A stretch of DNA of 64,000 nucleotides from CAYXRK01 sp964467615. Its GTDB lineage: Bacteria > Hydrogenedentota > Hydrogenedentia > Hydrogenedentales > GCA-2746185. Shown one piece after another: positions 24,466 through 33,695 of the stretch; position 1 is the stretch's first letter, and each line of letters starts with the position of its first letter. The position numbers and the translations under genes were made by a program. The notes below the pieces were generated by a model. That model was not told where the DNA came from, ran no database searches, and worked only from the letters and a program-made list of their open reading frames with translations. The DNA is taken from the NCBI GenBank assembly GCA_964467615.1, contig CAYXRK010000002.1, positions 1 through 64,000 of the forward strand, written 5' to 3'.

Positions 24466-25815
24466 ATGTCGCTGTTCTCGCGCAAATCATCAGGCGACGG
24501 CCCCACCGAGGCGCAAGTCCTCGACTCGATGCGTCACATCATTGACCCGGACCTCGGCAAGGATATCGTCAGCCTCGGTTTCATCAAGGCCCTGAAAATC
24601 GACGGCGGCGACGTGTCGTTTACCGTCGAACTCACGACGCCCGCCTGCCCGGTCAAGGAACAGTTTCGCACGGACTGCGAGAAGGCGGTGAAGAAACTTC
24701 CAGGAGTGAAGTCCGTCCACGTCGAAATGAGCGCGATGGAACGACAGAAACGTCCCGGCAGCGATATCAACACGCTCACGCGAGTTGATTCGGTGATTGC
24801 GGTATCGTCATGCAAGGGTGGCGTTGGCAAGTCGACCATCGCGGCGCAACTCGCCCGGCAGCTTCAGCGCGAGGGCCTGCGCGTCGGCCTGCTCGACACG
24901 GACATCTACGGGCCTAGCATCCCTACGCTGTTCAACCTTCATCGCCCGCAACTTATGATGCGCGAGAACATGCTCATTCCAGCGGTGGCGGACGGCCTCA
25001 AACTGATGTCGCTGGGCTTCGTGATGGGCGACTCGCCCGCGGTCATGCGCGGCCCGATGGTTTCGGGGTACGTGCAACAAATCCTGCACCAAACGGACTG
25101 GGGCGACCTCGACTACCTAATTGTCGACATGCCTCCGGGCACCGGCGATATCCAACTCACACTGGTGCAACAGGCCGCGCTCGATGGGGCGATCATTGTC
25201 ACGACGCCGCACTCGTTGTCGCTCGTTGACGTCTCTCGCGGGATACTCATGTTCGAGAAGGTCAACGTACCGGTGCTGGGCATCGTCGAGAACATGTCTT
25301 ATTTCCTGTGTCCCAAGTGCGAAGACAAGCATTACATTTTCGGTCGGCCCGGAAAGGCGTTAAAGGACCGATTTGGTTTGAATACGTTGGCCGAATTTCC
25401 GATCGTCGATGGTATCTCGAGCCTGGAAGGCCGCAACGCCGGGGCCAATCTCGCGCCCGTGCGGGAACTCGCTGACAATCTCCACCGCGCGGTTGGCAAG
25501 AGCCGGGTGGCCAAGTCTGCGTTGCCGATTGTGACGGCGAAACCGGGCGTCATCCACGTGAAATGGCCCGACGGGACGCAGTCCTCGCTCCCCGCCCGCG
25601 ACGTTCGGACGTCATGCCAATGCGCCCAATGCGTACACGAGTTTACCGGCGAACAAATTCTCGACCCGTCGCGCATCTCGCCGGACATTCAGGCGAAGGC
25701 CATCGAGCCGCTCGGGAACTACGCGGTGTCTATCGTCTGGAACGACGGGCACTCGTCTGGGATATTCACCTGGGACCACTTGAAGGAAGTCGCGGGCGCC
25801 GTTGCCGCCGTCTGA
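24466..25815 (+). CDS. mrp: Mrp/NBP35-type iron-sulfur carrier ATPase with DUF59 and DUF971 domains
   Basis: 449 residues from ATG 24466; the open frame further upstream lacks family similarity. Three parts in order: an N-terminal MIP18/DUF59 domain (about 15-95, with TTPACP), the P-loop ATPase of Mrp/ApbC (CKGGVGKST from Cys 116, DTDIYGPSIP, DMPPGTGD) with the cluster-binding CPKC at 282-285, and a C-terminal DUF971 domain (about 355-445: VIHVKWPDGT, CQCAQC, VSIVWNDGHSSGIF). The family assembles and delivers Fe-S clusters to target proteins. The DUF971 fusion occurs in several environmental phyla. Promoter region shared with the divergent PilT-like gene. Confidence 0.9.
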   Translation: MSLFSRKSSGDGPTEAQVLDSMRHIIDPDLGKDIVSLGFIKALKIDGGDVSFTVELTTPACPVKEQFRTDCEKAVKKLPGVKSVHVEMSAMERQKRPGSDINTLTRVDSVIAVSSCKGGVGKSTIAAQLARQLQREGLRVGLLDTDIYGPSIPTLFNLHRPQLMMRENMLIPAVADGLKLMSLGFVMGDSPAVMRGPMVSGYVQQILHQTDWGDLDYLIVDMPPGTGDIQLTLVQQAALDGAIIVTTPHSLSLVDVSRGILMFEKVNVPVLGIVENMSYFLCPKCEDKHYIFGRPGKALKDRFGLNTLAEFPIVDGISSLEGRNAGANLAPVRELADNLHRAVGKSRVAKSALPIVTAKPGVIHVKWPDGTQSSLPARDVRTSCQCAQCVHEFTGEQILDPSRISPDIQAKAIEPLGNYAVSIVWNDGHSSGIFTWDHLKEVAGAVAAV

Positions 25816-25904
25816 TGACGCCACACGCGAGACTGGTGTAAGATTTCACGATGTGCTTTCTGTATTGTTGGCTATGACTATCCTGACCGGCGAGGAGAAT
25901 TCGT

Positions 25905-26822
25905 ATGGGTCCGCAAACGCGCAGGGATTTTCTCAAGACTTCGGCGATGGGCGCCGCGGCAGCAGCGGCGGGCGGTAGCACCGTGGGCGCCGCGAAACGC
26001 GAGTTCGACATTTCCCTCGCGGGCTGGTCGCTTCACCGTAGCATCGGGAAGCAAGCCGGCAAGATTCCCATGCTCGACATGCCGCGGCTCGCGCGCGAGG
26101 AATTTGGCATCGGGGCCGTCGAGCTGGTCAGCACGATGCTGGCGTCGACGGAAAGCGACTACGTCAAGGATCTCATCAAACGCGCCGAACAATACAAGGT
26201 CGCTATCAAGCTCATCATGATCGATGGTCAGGGTTCCATCGGCGCGGACAACGAGGACGCGCGCGAATCGGCCGTCAAGAACCATAAACAATGGATCGAC
26301 ATGGCGGCCGAAATGGGATGCCACTCGATTCGCATGAATTGGGTCGGTGGCCCGAAAGAGGTATCGGGCAACGACGCCGAAATCGACTCGTTTATCAAGC
26401 GGTCCGTCGGCCCGTTCCGTGAGTTGTGCGACTACGGCGACTCGAAGAAACTCTACGTCATTATCGAGAACCACGGCGGGCCATCTTCGTACCCGGCTGT
26501 GATGGAAAAGTTGATGAAGGCCGTGGACCATCCGCGATTCGGCACGCTGCCGGACTTCGGCAACTTCCCCGCGGAAGTGGACATTTACGACGCGATAGAC
26601 CGGCTGATGGTCTTCGCAAAGATGGCCGTGAGCGCGAAGTGTTACGACTTCGACGACAAGACTGGCGACGAGACGAAACTAGACTACCCGCGCCTGATCT
26701 CGAACGTTGTCGACAAGCACGGCTACCACGGATTCATAGGCATCGAATACGAAGGCAACCGGCTTAGCGAGTTCGACGGCATCAAGGCCTGCAAGAAGTT
26801 GCTCGACAAACTGCGTGGATGA
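25905..26822 (+). CDS. Tat-exported sugar phosphate isomerase/epimerase-like protein
   Basis: 305 residues. The N-terminus has a Tat signal, RRDFLK at residues 6-11, followed by an alanine-rich hydrophobic stretch. The body is a xylose isomerase-like TIM barrel (AP endonuclease family 2 type): strand ends carry the usual acidic and histidine ligands, such as IIENHGG, LPDFGNF, CYDFDD and GIEYEG near the C-terminus. Members are numerous in Planctomycetota-like genomes and act as sugar isomerases or 3-keto-sugar lyases; substrate unknown. GAGGAG lies before the ATG. Follows mrp by 90 nt. Confidence 0.88.
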   Translation: MGPQTRRDFLKTSAMGAAAAAAGGSTVGAAKREFDISLAGWSLHRSIGKQAGKIPMLDMPRLAREEFGIGAVELVSTMLASTESDYVKDLIKRAEQYKVAIKLIMIDGQGSIGADNEDARESAVKNHKQWIDMAAEMGCHSIRMNWVGGPKEVSGNDAEIDSFIKRSVGPFRELCDYGDSKKLYVIIENHGGPSSYPAVMEKLMKAVDHPRFGTLPDFGNFPAEVDIYDAIDRLMVFAKMAVSAKCYDFDDKTGDETKLDYPRLISNVVDKHGYHGFIGIEYEGNRLSEFDGIKACKKLLDKLRG

Positions 26823-26846
26823 AGCTCGAAGCGGCGACTGCGACAG

Positions 26847-28094
26847 TCAACCTTTTTCGATGAAGTCGGCCGTCGCGCGTTGGAGCGTTTCGTAGTTTAG
26901 GTGCATGACGGTGGACAGTGCCGTCTCCGGCGCCGCGCCGTTTCCCAATTCGGCCAAATAGGCGGCTACGACCCGCATCCCGAAGCGCGACTGTAAGTAG
27001 GCGACCGTCGCGTGCGATTGCCGGTACGCCAATTGCAGCGTCTCGGGATCGAGTTTCTCGAGCTGGCCTTCCTCCATATCTTTCAGCGCGAACAACTGCC
27101 GCTCAACCCGGGCCCGGCGCAGGAACTCGAAGAAGCCGCCGGTCATCTCACGTGACATCGTCTCCGCAATACCCTCGTTGAACCACCACGGCGCGTTGTT
27201 CTTAGCAACCTGGCGCACTACAACATGCACGTACTCGTGGGTCAACCGCTGCTCAAGTTCGTCCCGTTGGATCTTGTTGCCGTGCAAATCTTCGACCGGC
27301 ACTCGGATTTTCGTGCCATCGTAGAGCGCGCCGACGTGTTCGCCCATGCGCGTCGCGTCAGAAAAGTCTGTCGCGCTGTACAGCGTTACCTGGATTGGGC
27401 CAGGCGGATACACCGCGCCTAGATCGCGGCCGATGTCACGCCGCGCGTGTTCCAACATCGTGAGGATCTCGCGGACCTCCGCCCATTGCGTTCCTTGCGC
27501 GAACGTAATTTGGAAGTTTCGGGACCGGTCTTCCTGGAATTGATTTTCGATGGACTCCTGGCGCGTAGCCTGTTCGAGTCGATCCGCGAGGCCTTTTCGC
27601 TCTGGGTCGACCGCGTGCACCCACTCCCATTGATCGAGCGCACTGGCAGCGTCGTTGTCCTTGAAGTAGGCCTCGCCGAGCAGAAAATGGGCATCCGCGC
27701 TTTTCGGTTCCAGTTCAATCGCTTCTTCGAGCCGGAAGATCGCTTCGTGCACCAGACCTTCCTGGAGGTAATACGCGCCGACTTGAATGAGCGGTTGCGC
27801 GTTTCCGGGGTCAACTTGGACCGCCGCTTCGAGATATTCGATCGCGCCTACGAATTGGTTTCCTTTCGCCAATTCGTTCCCGGCCGCTTGATAGGCGTTC
27901 GCTAGGTTGCGCTTGACGGTCTCGTTGTCCGGCGCGAGCTTCATCGCTTGTTCAAACGCGACAATCGCGTCTTCATAAAGGGCGGCGTTGTAGTATTCGA
28001 TGCCGCGCGAATTGTAGTCTGCGGGCGTCTCCGCCGCTTCGGAAAACGGGCCCGCCAAAGCCAGTAGAACGACCAGTAAGCCTTGCCGCAACAT
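26847..28094 (-). CDS. Exported TPR protein with gluzincin metallopeptidase domain
   Basis: 415 residues. Signal peptide (MLRQGLLVVLLALAGPFSEA), then about five TPRs (residues 25-190: YYNAALYEDAIVAFEQAMKL, AIEYLEAAVQVDPGNAQPL), then a peptidase_MA-type gluzincin domain. The zinc site is HEYVH (His 286, Glu 287, His 290) with the third ligand Glu 307 in FNEGIAE. So it is a periplasmic or surface zinc peptidase, with the TPRs probably choosing partners. It lies 19 nt after ridA on the same strand, so the two are likely one transcript. Confidence 0.87.
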   Translation of the reverse strand: MLRQGLLVVLLALAGPFSEAAETPADYNSRGIEYYNAALYEDAIVAFEQAMKLAPDNETVKRNLANAYQAAGNELAKGNQFVGAIEYLEAAVQVDPGNAQPLIQVGAYYLQEGLVHEAIFRLEEAIELEPKSADAHFLLGEAYFKDNDAASALDQWEWVHAVDPERKGLADRLEQATRQESIENQFQEDRSRNFQITFAQGTQWAEVREILTMLEHARRDIGRDLGAVYPPGPIQVTLYSATDFSDATRMGEHVGALYDGTKIRVPVEDLHGNKIQRDELEQRLTHEYVHVVVRQVAKNNAPWWFNEGIAETMSREMTGGFFEFLRRARVERQLFALKDMEEGQLEKLDPETLQLAYRQSHATVAYLQSRFGMRVVAAYLAELGNGAAPETALSTVMHLNYETLQRATADFIEKG

Positions 28095-28113
28095 CGTATT
28101 CAGGGGCCTTGAT

Positions 28114-28500
28114 CTATCGCCGAGGAAGCACGGCCACGCATTCGACTTCGACTTGGAAGTCGAACGGCAAGCGGCCCGCTTGAATGCAACTTCGCGCGGG
28201 ACGCTCTTCCATGAAGTACTCCTTGTATATCTCGTTAAACGCGCCGAACTTGTCCATGTCTGACAGGAACACCAACACCTTTACGACATGCGGCAACCCG
28301 GATCCCGCGGCCTCGAGTACCGCCTTAACGTTGTCCAAGGCCTGACGCGCCTCGGCTTCGAAGTCCCCCTTCACCGCGGTACCATCGGGCTTCATCGGTA
28401 CCTGTCCCGAGATAAACAACAAGTCCCCAGCGGCGACCGCCAACGAATAAGGCGACTTCGGTCCGCCAATTCCGGGCGTCGGCACAACTCTTTTTTCCAT
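28114..28500 (-). CDS. ridA: RidA-family enamine/imine deaminase
   Basis: 128 residues from ATG 28500 (GGGGAG 5 nt upstream); an earlier ATG at 28581 is less likely. Hydrolyses reactive 2-aminoacrylate-type enamines made by PLP ammonia-lyases. The key Arg in ERPARSC (Arg 103) and Glu 120 are present, as in active RidA. Two such lyases are in this window (ilvA at 21.2 kb and a diaminopropionate-lyase at 45.3 kb). Transcribed ahead of the TPR-gluzincin gene; a large AT-rich palindrome lies 75 nt upstream. Confidence 0.9.
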   Translation of the reverse strand: MEKRVVPTPGIGGPKSPYSLAVAAGDLLFISGQVPMKPDGTAVKGDFEAEARQALDNVKAVLEAAGSGLPHVVKVLVFLSDMDKFGAFNEIYKEYFMEERPARSCIQAGRLPFDFQVEVECVAVLPRR

Positions 28501-28982
28501 GAATGCTCCCCTTGGCGCGGCCGTGCGCGTGTCGACGAATTCTACCATATCGACGGCGCGCCCGGGCCAATGCATTGTCATATATATAACATATATTATA
28601 TGACAAGAGTTATTGCGTAAGCCATACGGATTGCATACCCTGGATTACAGCCCATGAACGGCCTCGCCCTCGGTTCACGACGTCGCTGTGCCCTCGCAAC
28701 AACGCCAGCATATTCAGTCAGCCACCACAATATACTGTATAGTTGACAACCATATACACCGTATGTTCTAATTCGTACCAGGAAGATTCGCCGGTGGTGG
28801 CCGGGTGGCGTTGCTGGGGGGACGTGAAGCTCAACGCCGCCTGGAAGCGTCTCGCGGGGATAACGAGACGGCCCGTTTTGGTCTTCCATGGGGGTTTCCA
28901 TAGAGTTCTGAGCGGCCCTAGCGGCCGCTCATCGCTTTTTGGGCCTGTGCGTTTCGAGCAGGTCGTCCGATAGACTGCCAAC
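28501..28982. other. AT-rich divergent intergenic region
   Basis: 482 bp between ridA and the GT-C gene with no convincing gene. It contains the palindrome at 28575-28606 and a second AT-rich patch at about 28730-28770 that includes TATACTGTATAG, TTGACA and CATATACACCGTATG. No -10 box fits the TTGACA at 17 bp. The region differs in base composition from everything around it. Confidence 0.5.
28575..28606. repeat. AT-rich perfect inverted repeat, possible operator
   Basis: TTGTCATATA (28575-28584) and TATATGACAA (28597-28606) are perfect 10-bp inverted arms around a 12-bp AT spacer. It stands 75 bp upstream of ridA and 377 bp upstream of the plus-strand GT-C gene. An operator, a symmetrical promoter core (TTGTCA with 17-bp spacing to ATATGA on each strand) or a mobile-element remnant are all possible. 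Confidence 0.6.
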
Positions 28983-30728
28983 ATGCGTCACGCCGCCGCT
29001 TGCGTCCTGCTCCTGGCCCTCGTCATCTATGTATTCGTCGACGTGTTCGCGTTCAATTTTGTCGATTTCGATGACAATGTTTACCTGACCGAGAACGCGC
29101 GGATTGCGGACGGCCTGACCTGGTCCAACATTCGCTGGGCGTTCGAGACGAACTACCATTCCAACTGGCACCCGCTCACCTGGCTCTCGTACCTCGCCGA
29201 GATTCAGCTGTTCGGCCTTGACCCCGGCGTCATGCACGTTACCAATGTGCTCATTCACGGGATGAACGCGGTACTCGCGTACGCGTTGCTCTATTGGCTC
29301 ACGAGACACTTCGGCCCTAGTCTGCTCGTCGCCGCTCTTTTCGCGGTCCACCCGCTCCACGTGGAATCCGTCGCGTGGATTTCCGAGCGCAAGGATGTAC
29401 TTTCCACTGGCTTCGGCTTGCTCTCAATACTGGCTTACACAGTATCCCGGGCAGAGGGTACGCGCCGCAGAACGGCGATTTACTGCGCGAGCGTCCTCCT
29501 GTACGCATGCAGCCTCGCGTCGAAACCGATGCTCGTTACCATGCCCGTACTCTTGCTCCTTCTCGATTACTGGCCGCTCGGCAGACTGCGGCGAACGGTG
29601 TTGGTCGAGAAAGTTCCGTACGCCGCGCTTGCGTTGGTGGCGGCATGGATAACACTGGCAGTGCAAGGTGCCGGCAGCAGCGTACAGAGTTTTGAAATCA
29701 TTCCAATGCCGCAACGACTCACGAACGCCGTGCATGCATGCGGGATGTACCTTGGTCACACCGTCTGGCCCGCGGAGTTGGCGGTGTTCTACCCCCATCC
29801 CCGCGGCTCGCTCAACACCGGAACCGTCGTGGCGTGTGCCACCCTTCTCTTTGCGTTGACCGTTTTCGCATGGCGCATGCGTCGACGCGCGCCGTGGCTT
29901 TGGTCCGGCTGGCTTTGGTTCGCCGTGTCGCTGGCGCCGGTTATCGGCATCGTCCAAGTCGGCGGCCAGGCCTACGCCGACCGCTACACCTATGTGCCGC
30001 TCATCGGCGTGTTCGCGGGCATCGCCTGGACTGTGCTCGGTGCCCGCCCGCTCATGCGCCAACTCGACCTCGCCGCGCTCGGTGCCGCGGCCGTCGTCGC
30101 GCTTGCCGTCACCGCGCGCGCACAAACAGCCCACTGGGAGAATACCGAAACACTGTTCGCGCATGCCGCTGCTGTCACTGAACGTAACGTTCTCGCATCG
30201 GACATCCTCGGCCGCTACTATTTTGACCACGACCGGCTCCGCGAATCCGAGGAAGCATTTCGCGCCGCTCTGGCGATCAATACGGAGTACCCGAAAGGAA
30301 AGCGCGACCTCGGCCAGGTACTGCTTGCGCGAAACGAGACCCGCGAGGCCGTGCTCGTGTTGGAGGACGCGATCGAACTCTGGCCGGATGACGCCTCGGC
30401 GCATGCCTTACTCGCCCAAGGCTACAACCAAGCCGGTGACTCCTCAGCCGCCGCGCGCGAATACGGGCGCGCGATAGAACTCAGCGCGGGCGGCGCTGCC
30501 CTGTTCACCGCATACGGCAACGTCCTCGCGCGCCTGGATCGTCTTGATGACGCGCTCGAACAATACGACGACGCCATCGCGCAGGATCCCGCCTACGCCC
30601 TCGCCCACTTCAACCGTGGCAGCGCCCTGAAACTCTTGGGCCGAGATCCGGAGGCGGGCGAAGCATTTGGCCGCGCGAGCGCACTAGACCCGGAACTCGC
30701 CGACGCAGCGGATCTGCTTCGCCGTTAA
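28983..30728 (+). CDS. TMTC-like GT-C glycosyltransferase with TPR tail
   Basis: 581 residues. The N-terminal two-thirds is polytopic (about ten membrane helices) with the motif DFDDNVYL in the first loop, the acidic pair typical of GT-C enzymes, and the family line HPLHVESVAWISERKDVLS, as in DUF1736/TMTC proteins. The C-terminal 180 residues form TPRs (EEAFRAALAINTEYPKGK, ALEQYDDAIAQDPAYALA). Eukaryotic TMTCs are O-mannosyltransferases using dolichyl-phosphate mannose; bacterial relatives are expected to glycosylate exported proteins from a polyprenyl-phosphate sugar. Acceptor and sugar unknown. No partner genes; it converges on the ABC permease gene. Confidence 0.85.
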   Translation: MRHAAACVLLLALVIYVFVDVFAFNFVDFDDNVYLTENARIADGLTWSNIRWAFETNYHSNWHPLTWLSYLAEIQLFGLDPGVMHVTNVLIHGMNAVLAYALLYWLTRHFGPSLLVAALFAVHPLHVESVAWISERKDVLSTGFGLLSILAYTVSRAEGTRRRTAIYCASVLLYACSLASKPMLVTMPVLLLLLDYWPLGRLRRTVLVEKVPYAALALVAAWITLAVQGAGSSVQSFEIIPMPQRLTNAVHACGMYLGHTVWPAELAVFYPHPRGSLNTGTVVACATLLFALTVFAWRMRRRAPWLWSGWLWFAVSLAPVIGIVQVGGQAYADRYTYVPLIGVFAGIAWTVLGARPLMRQLDLAALGAAAVVALAVTARAQTAHWENTETLFAHAAAVTERNVLASDILGRYYFDHDRLRESEEAFRAALAINTEYPKGKRDLGQVLLARNETREAVLVLEDAIELWPDDASAHALLAQGYNQAGDSSAAAREYGRAIELSAGGAALFTAYGNVLARLDRLDDALEQYDDAIAQDPAYALAHFNRGSALKLLGRDPEAGEAFGRASALDPELADAADLLRR

Positions 30729-30737
30729 TCGACACTG

Positions 30738-32810
30738 TTAGCCAACGCTATCCAGACCCGTCAGGCCTCTGCCGGAGGAACCCTGCCCACGTGCGCCACG
30801 CATCACCAAGAGCACACCGGCGACGAACAGGGCGGCCGCCCCGCCTAACAACCAGGTAGGAATGCCTTCCGTGTCGGCATCGCGGAGATAGGTCAGGATG
30901 AAGTCCGGCAGGTGTTGCGTGGCGACGAGGATGATGGTCCCGTTGAGGATGAGGTGCGCTATGGCGCTGGTAACGATCGAGCGCGTCTGGAGCACGAGCC
31001 AAGTGAATACGAAACCCGTCATGGCCGTCGGAAACACTCGATAGATGCTGAGGTGAAAGACACCGAATGCGGCGCCCCCCCCGAAAACAATGAGCCAATT
31101 CGGAAGGCGCCCGCGAAATGCCGAGATGAGCGGGCCGCGAAACAGCGCCTCCTCGCAAATGGCCGGAGACAGGGCGATGACGAACAGCAGCCACAGCACG
31201 TTGGCGTCCGGATTTAGTCCAAGTGCTTTTTCCATCACTTCGGCGAACTCTTTGGGAAAAGGGAGGACTTCATTCCACCAGATGCCTAGTTGCAGACTGA
31301 GAATGACCCAGGCCGGAGCGATGAGCAGCGTCCCAACGAGCGAGAGAGTGTTCGGCATCGCGAGATGGAGCGCAGCGCGCAAATCTACGCGCGTGTACCA
31401 AAGCCAGACGGCGACCGGCACAAGGATCAGGCCATACTCCGTAATGATGAGGCCGCTGATGAGATCGCGGCCCTGGAAGTATGTGGCAAGGTAGAAGATG
31501 AGAAGCATGACAACGGTAAACATGCCGAGGGCCTGGCCGGGCGTCGGATGATCGCGCGGGATGAACTGCGACCGGCGTAGCGTAAGCGGTATGCCTCGTT
31601 CTTCGTTGAGGATGACTTCCTCGCGTTGGAAAACCCACGAAGCGATAACGAGAGCGAAAGCGGCGTACACGCAGGTGCACAGCAAGACGACGAAGAACTG
31701 GTCGAGTGTGGCGGCGCCGCTCATCATTTCGCGGAAGAGCAGGGAGACATTGCCGATGGGAAGAAATTGCGTGGCCGTGGTGAGCTCGAAATCCGGAAGC
31801 GTGGTGATGGACGCGGGCAAGACGATAAATAGGAACACCGGTGTTACGAAGTTCTGCGCCTCCTTGAAACTGCGGGCGAACAGCGCAACGGTCATCATCA
31901 TCGCGCTGATAAAGAACGCAAGCGGAACGAGCAGCACCAGCGCGGCGACGATGGCGATTGGAGGAATACTCGAAAGATCGATGTTGAAGACTTGGCCCGC
32001 TTCCCGGGAGGTTCCCGCCAGTTGCCGAATTTGGAAAATCAGCGCGCCCGCCATGCTGGCGAGGTTGAGCAGTCCAGTAATCATTGCGAGAGAAAACACC
32101 GCAAGGAACTTCCCCCAAACGATTTCCAGTTTGCTGGTGGGAGTAGAAAGGAGCGTCTCGAAGGTGCCGCGTTCCTTTTCGCCGGCGGTGAGATCGACGG
32201 CGGGATAGAACGCGCCGATTCCGAGCGTGACGACGAGAAGCAACGGCAGTATCGAGCCGAGCAACGCGCCAGTGGATTTTTCCGGCGGGGCGACATTGTC
32301 GCGTTTCCACTCGAGCGGCCTGCTGAACGTGGCCGGGAGGCCGTTACGTTCGAGGCGGCCCACGAGCAGCGAGTCGCGCTTTTTGGCGAGGACCCCTTCG
32401 ACTCGGTCCGCGGCCTGGCGCGATTTCGACTCGGTAATGTCGAACGTGATGACGACGCTGGCGCTGTCGTTTGCCGCTTCCAGCGCGGCAAGCGGGCGAT
32501 CTGCCGACACGATCGCGTCGATCTGGCCGGACTCGATGTCGATCCGGGCTTGTTGTGTCTCAACGAGTTCGATTCGATCATTGGACGACAACCATTCGCG
32601 AAGCACGGGCCCGCCCGGGCCTTCGATCGCGACCCGCGAAGCTGTTTTCTCGATGCGGGATTGTTGCACCATCGCAATCTGCGACGTGGCGATGATGAGG
32701 GTCGGATAAAGAACAATCGGCACGACGATCATCGCGATGACGGTCCGGCGATCGCGGACGGTATCCAACAATTCCTTGCCGAAGATGGTCCTGACTGTCC
32801 GCCAATTCAC
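30738..32810 (-). CDS. ABC-2 permease fused to CPBP intramembrane protease
   Basis: 690 residues. Residues 1 to about 400 are a NatB-type ABC-2 permease (KELLDTVRDRRT start, large extracytoplasmic loop, five further helices). The rest is a CPBP/Abi domain with CEEALFRG (Glu-Glu...Arg, about 550), FGVFHLSIYR and a final AHLILN motif, the Glu/His/Asn set of CPBP glutamic proteases. The fused architecture is known in Acidobacteria- and Planctomycetota-type bacteria. The GTG start overlaps the upstream ATPase stop by 4 nt (GTGA), so both are made together. Probable exporter; substrate and protease target unknown. Confidence 0.88.
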   Translation of the reverse strand: MNWRTVRTIFGKELLDTVRDRRTVIAMIVVPIVLYPTLIIATSQIAMVQQSRIEKTASRVAIEGPGGPVLREWLSSNDRIELVETQQARIDIESGQIDAIVSADRPLAALEAANDSASVVITFDITESKSRQAADRVEGVLAKKRDSLLVGRLERNGLPATFSRPLEWKRDNVAPPEKSTGALLGSILPLLLVVTLGIGAFYPAVDLTAGEKERGTFETLLSTPTSKLEIVWGKFLAVFSLAMITGLLNLASMAGALIFQIRQLAGTSREAGQVFNIDLSSIPPIAIVAALVLLVPLAFFISAMMMTVALFARSFKEAQNFVTPVFLFIVLPASITTLPDFELTTATQFLPIGNVSLLFREMMSGAATLDQFFVVLLCTCVYAAFALVIASWVFQREEVILNEERGIPLTLRRSQFIPRDHPTPGQALGMFTVVMLLIFYLATYFQGRDLISGLIITEYGLILVPVAVWLWYTRVDLRAALHLAMPNTLSLVGTLLIAPAWVILSLQLGIWWNEVLPFPKEFAEVMEKALGLNPDANVLWLLFVIALSPAICEEALFRGPLISAFRGRLPNWLIVFGGGAAFGVFHLSIYRVFPTAMTGFVFTWLVLQTRSIVTSAIAHLILNGTIILVATQHLPDFILTYLRDADTEGIPTWLLGGAAALFVAGVLLVMRGARGQGSSGRGLTGLDSVG

Positions 32811-33559
32811 GCCGCGCCGGCCTCCTCGCCGACGAGCGCTAGGAACGCGTTTTGCAGATCCCGCTGACCCGTCCGCGCGAGGAGTTCCGACGGCGCGCCG
32901 AGGGCCAGAATCCGGCCTTGATGCATCAGGGCGATGCGATCGCAGAGTGCCTCGGCTTCGGTCATGTAGTGCGTTGAAAAGATGATCGAGTGTCCGCGTT
33001 GTTTTGCGTCGCGGATGAAGTCGAGAATGGTGCGGCTGGACATGATGTCCAGGCCGAGCGTCGGTTCGTCCAAAATAAGAATGAGCGGATCATGCAGGAT
33101 GACGCGGGCTATGGACACGCGCTGCGTTTGGCCGGTCGAGAACGTATCGCAACGGCGATCAACAAATTCCTGCATGCCGAGACGCGCGATCAGTTCTTGC
33201 GTGCGGGCGCCGATGGCGCCGTCATCCATTCCGTAAAGGCGGCCGAAGTAGCGAAGGAGCTCGCGGCCCGTGAGGCGGCCGTAGAGTTTTGTATTGCCGG
33301 AGAGAAAGCCTATCTTGCGGCGCGCATCGTCCGGGTTCGTAGAGGAGGGCCGGCCATCGATCACGATTTCGCCGCTGGTCGGCGTGATAATCGTGCCGAG
33401 CATGCGGAGGAGAGTCGTCTTGCCCGCGCCGTTGGGCCCGAGCAAGCCCAGGATTTCGCCCGCGGCAACTTCGAACGACGCCTCGCGCACCGCCTCGACG
33501 GTCTTACCGCGGGACGTATGGTAAACTTTGGAAAGCAGATCGACCACAATTACGCGCAT
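32807..33559 (-). CDS. ABC transporter ATP-binding protein (NatA-like)
   Basis: 250 residues with a complete nucleotide-binding domain: Walker A GPNGAGKTT, an ABC signature in the form FSTGQTQRVS (the canonical LSGGQ is changed to STGQ), Walker B LILILDEP, and the switch His in FSTHYM. Couples ATP hydrolysis to export by the permease encoded 4 nt downstream in overlapping frame. The ATP-binding gene precedes the permease, as in natAB. No good ribosome site is visible before the ATG. Upstream of it is the divergent toxin-antitoxin pair, with a 136-bp spacer. Confidence 0.9.
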   Translation of the reverse strand: MRVIVVDLLSKVYHTSRGKTVEAVREASFEVAAGEILGLLGPNGAGKTTLLRMLGTIITPTSGEIVIDGRPSSTNPDDARRKIGFLSGNTKLYGRLTGRELLRYFGRLYGMDDGAIGARTQELIARLGMQEFVDRRCDTFSTGQTQRVSIARVILHDPLILILDEPTLGLDIMSSRTILDFIRDAKQRGHSIIFSTHYMTEAEALCDRIALMHQGRILALGAPSELLARTGQRDLQNAFLALVGEEAGAA

Positions 33560-33695
33560 TGGGCTATTTAATCACGTCTTGTGAACGATGTGCATGTTTT
33601 GGAAGTACAAACGGAACGATGCGGTATTCGCTCGACGAACTGGAAGGAACATTTCGAGAATAAACCGACGTGACCGCACGCACAGGAAAATAACA

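Noticed and set aside
26822..26865. Possible terminator between the convergent isomerase-like and TPR-gluzincin genes
   Set aside because: Only a 4-bp GACT/AGTC stem is available, with a short T-run; too weak to call.
28740..28775. TTGACA with AT-rich downstream as a promoter of the GT-C gene
   Set aside because: No -10 box at 16-18 bp, and the distance to the gene is about 240 bp.
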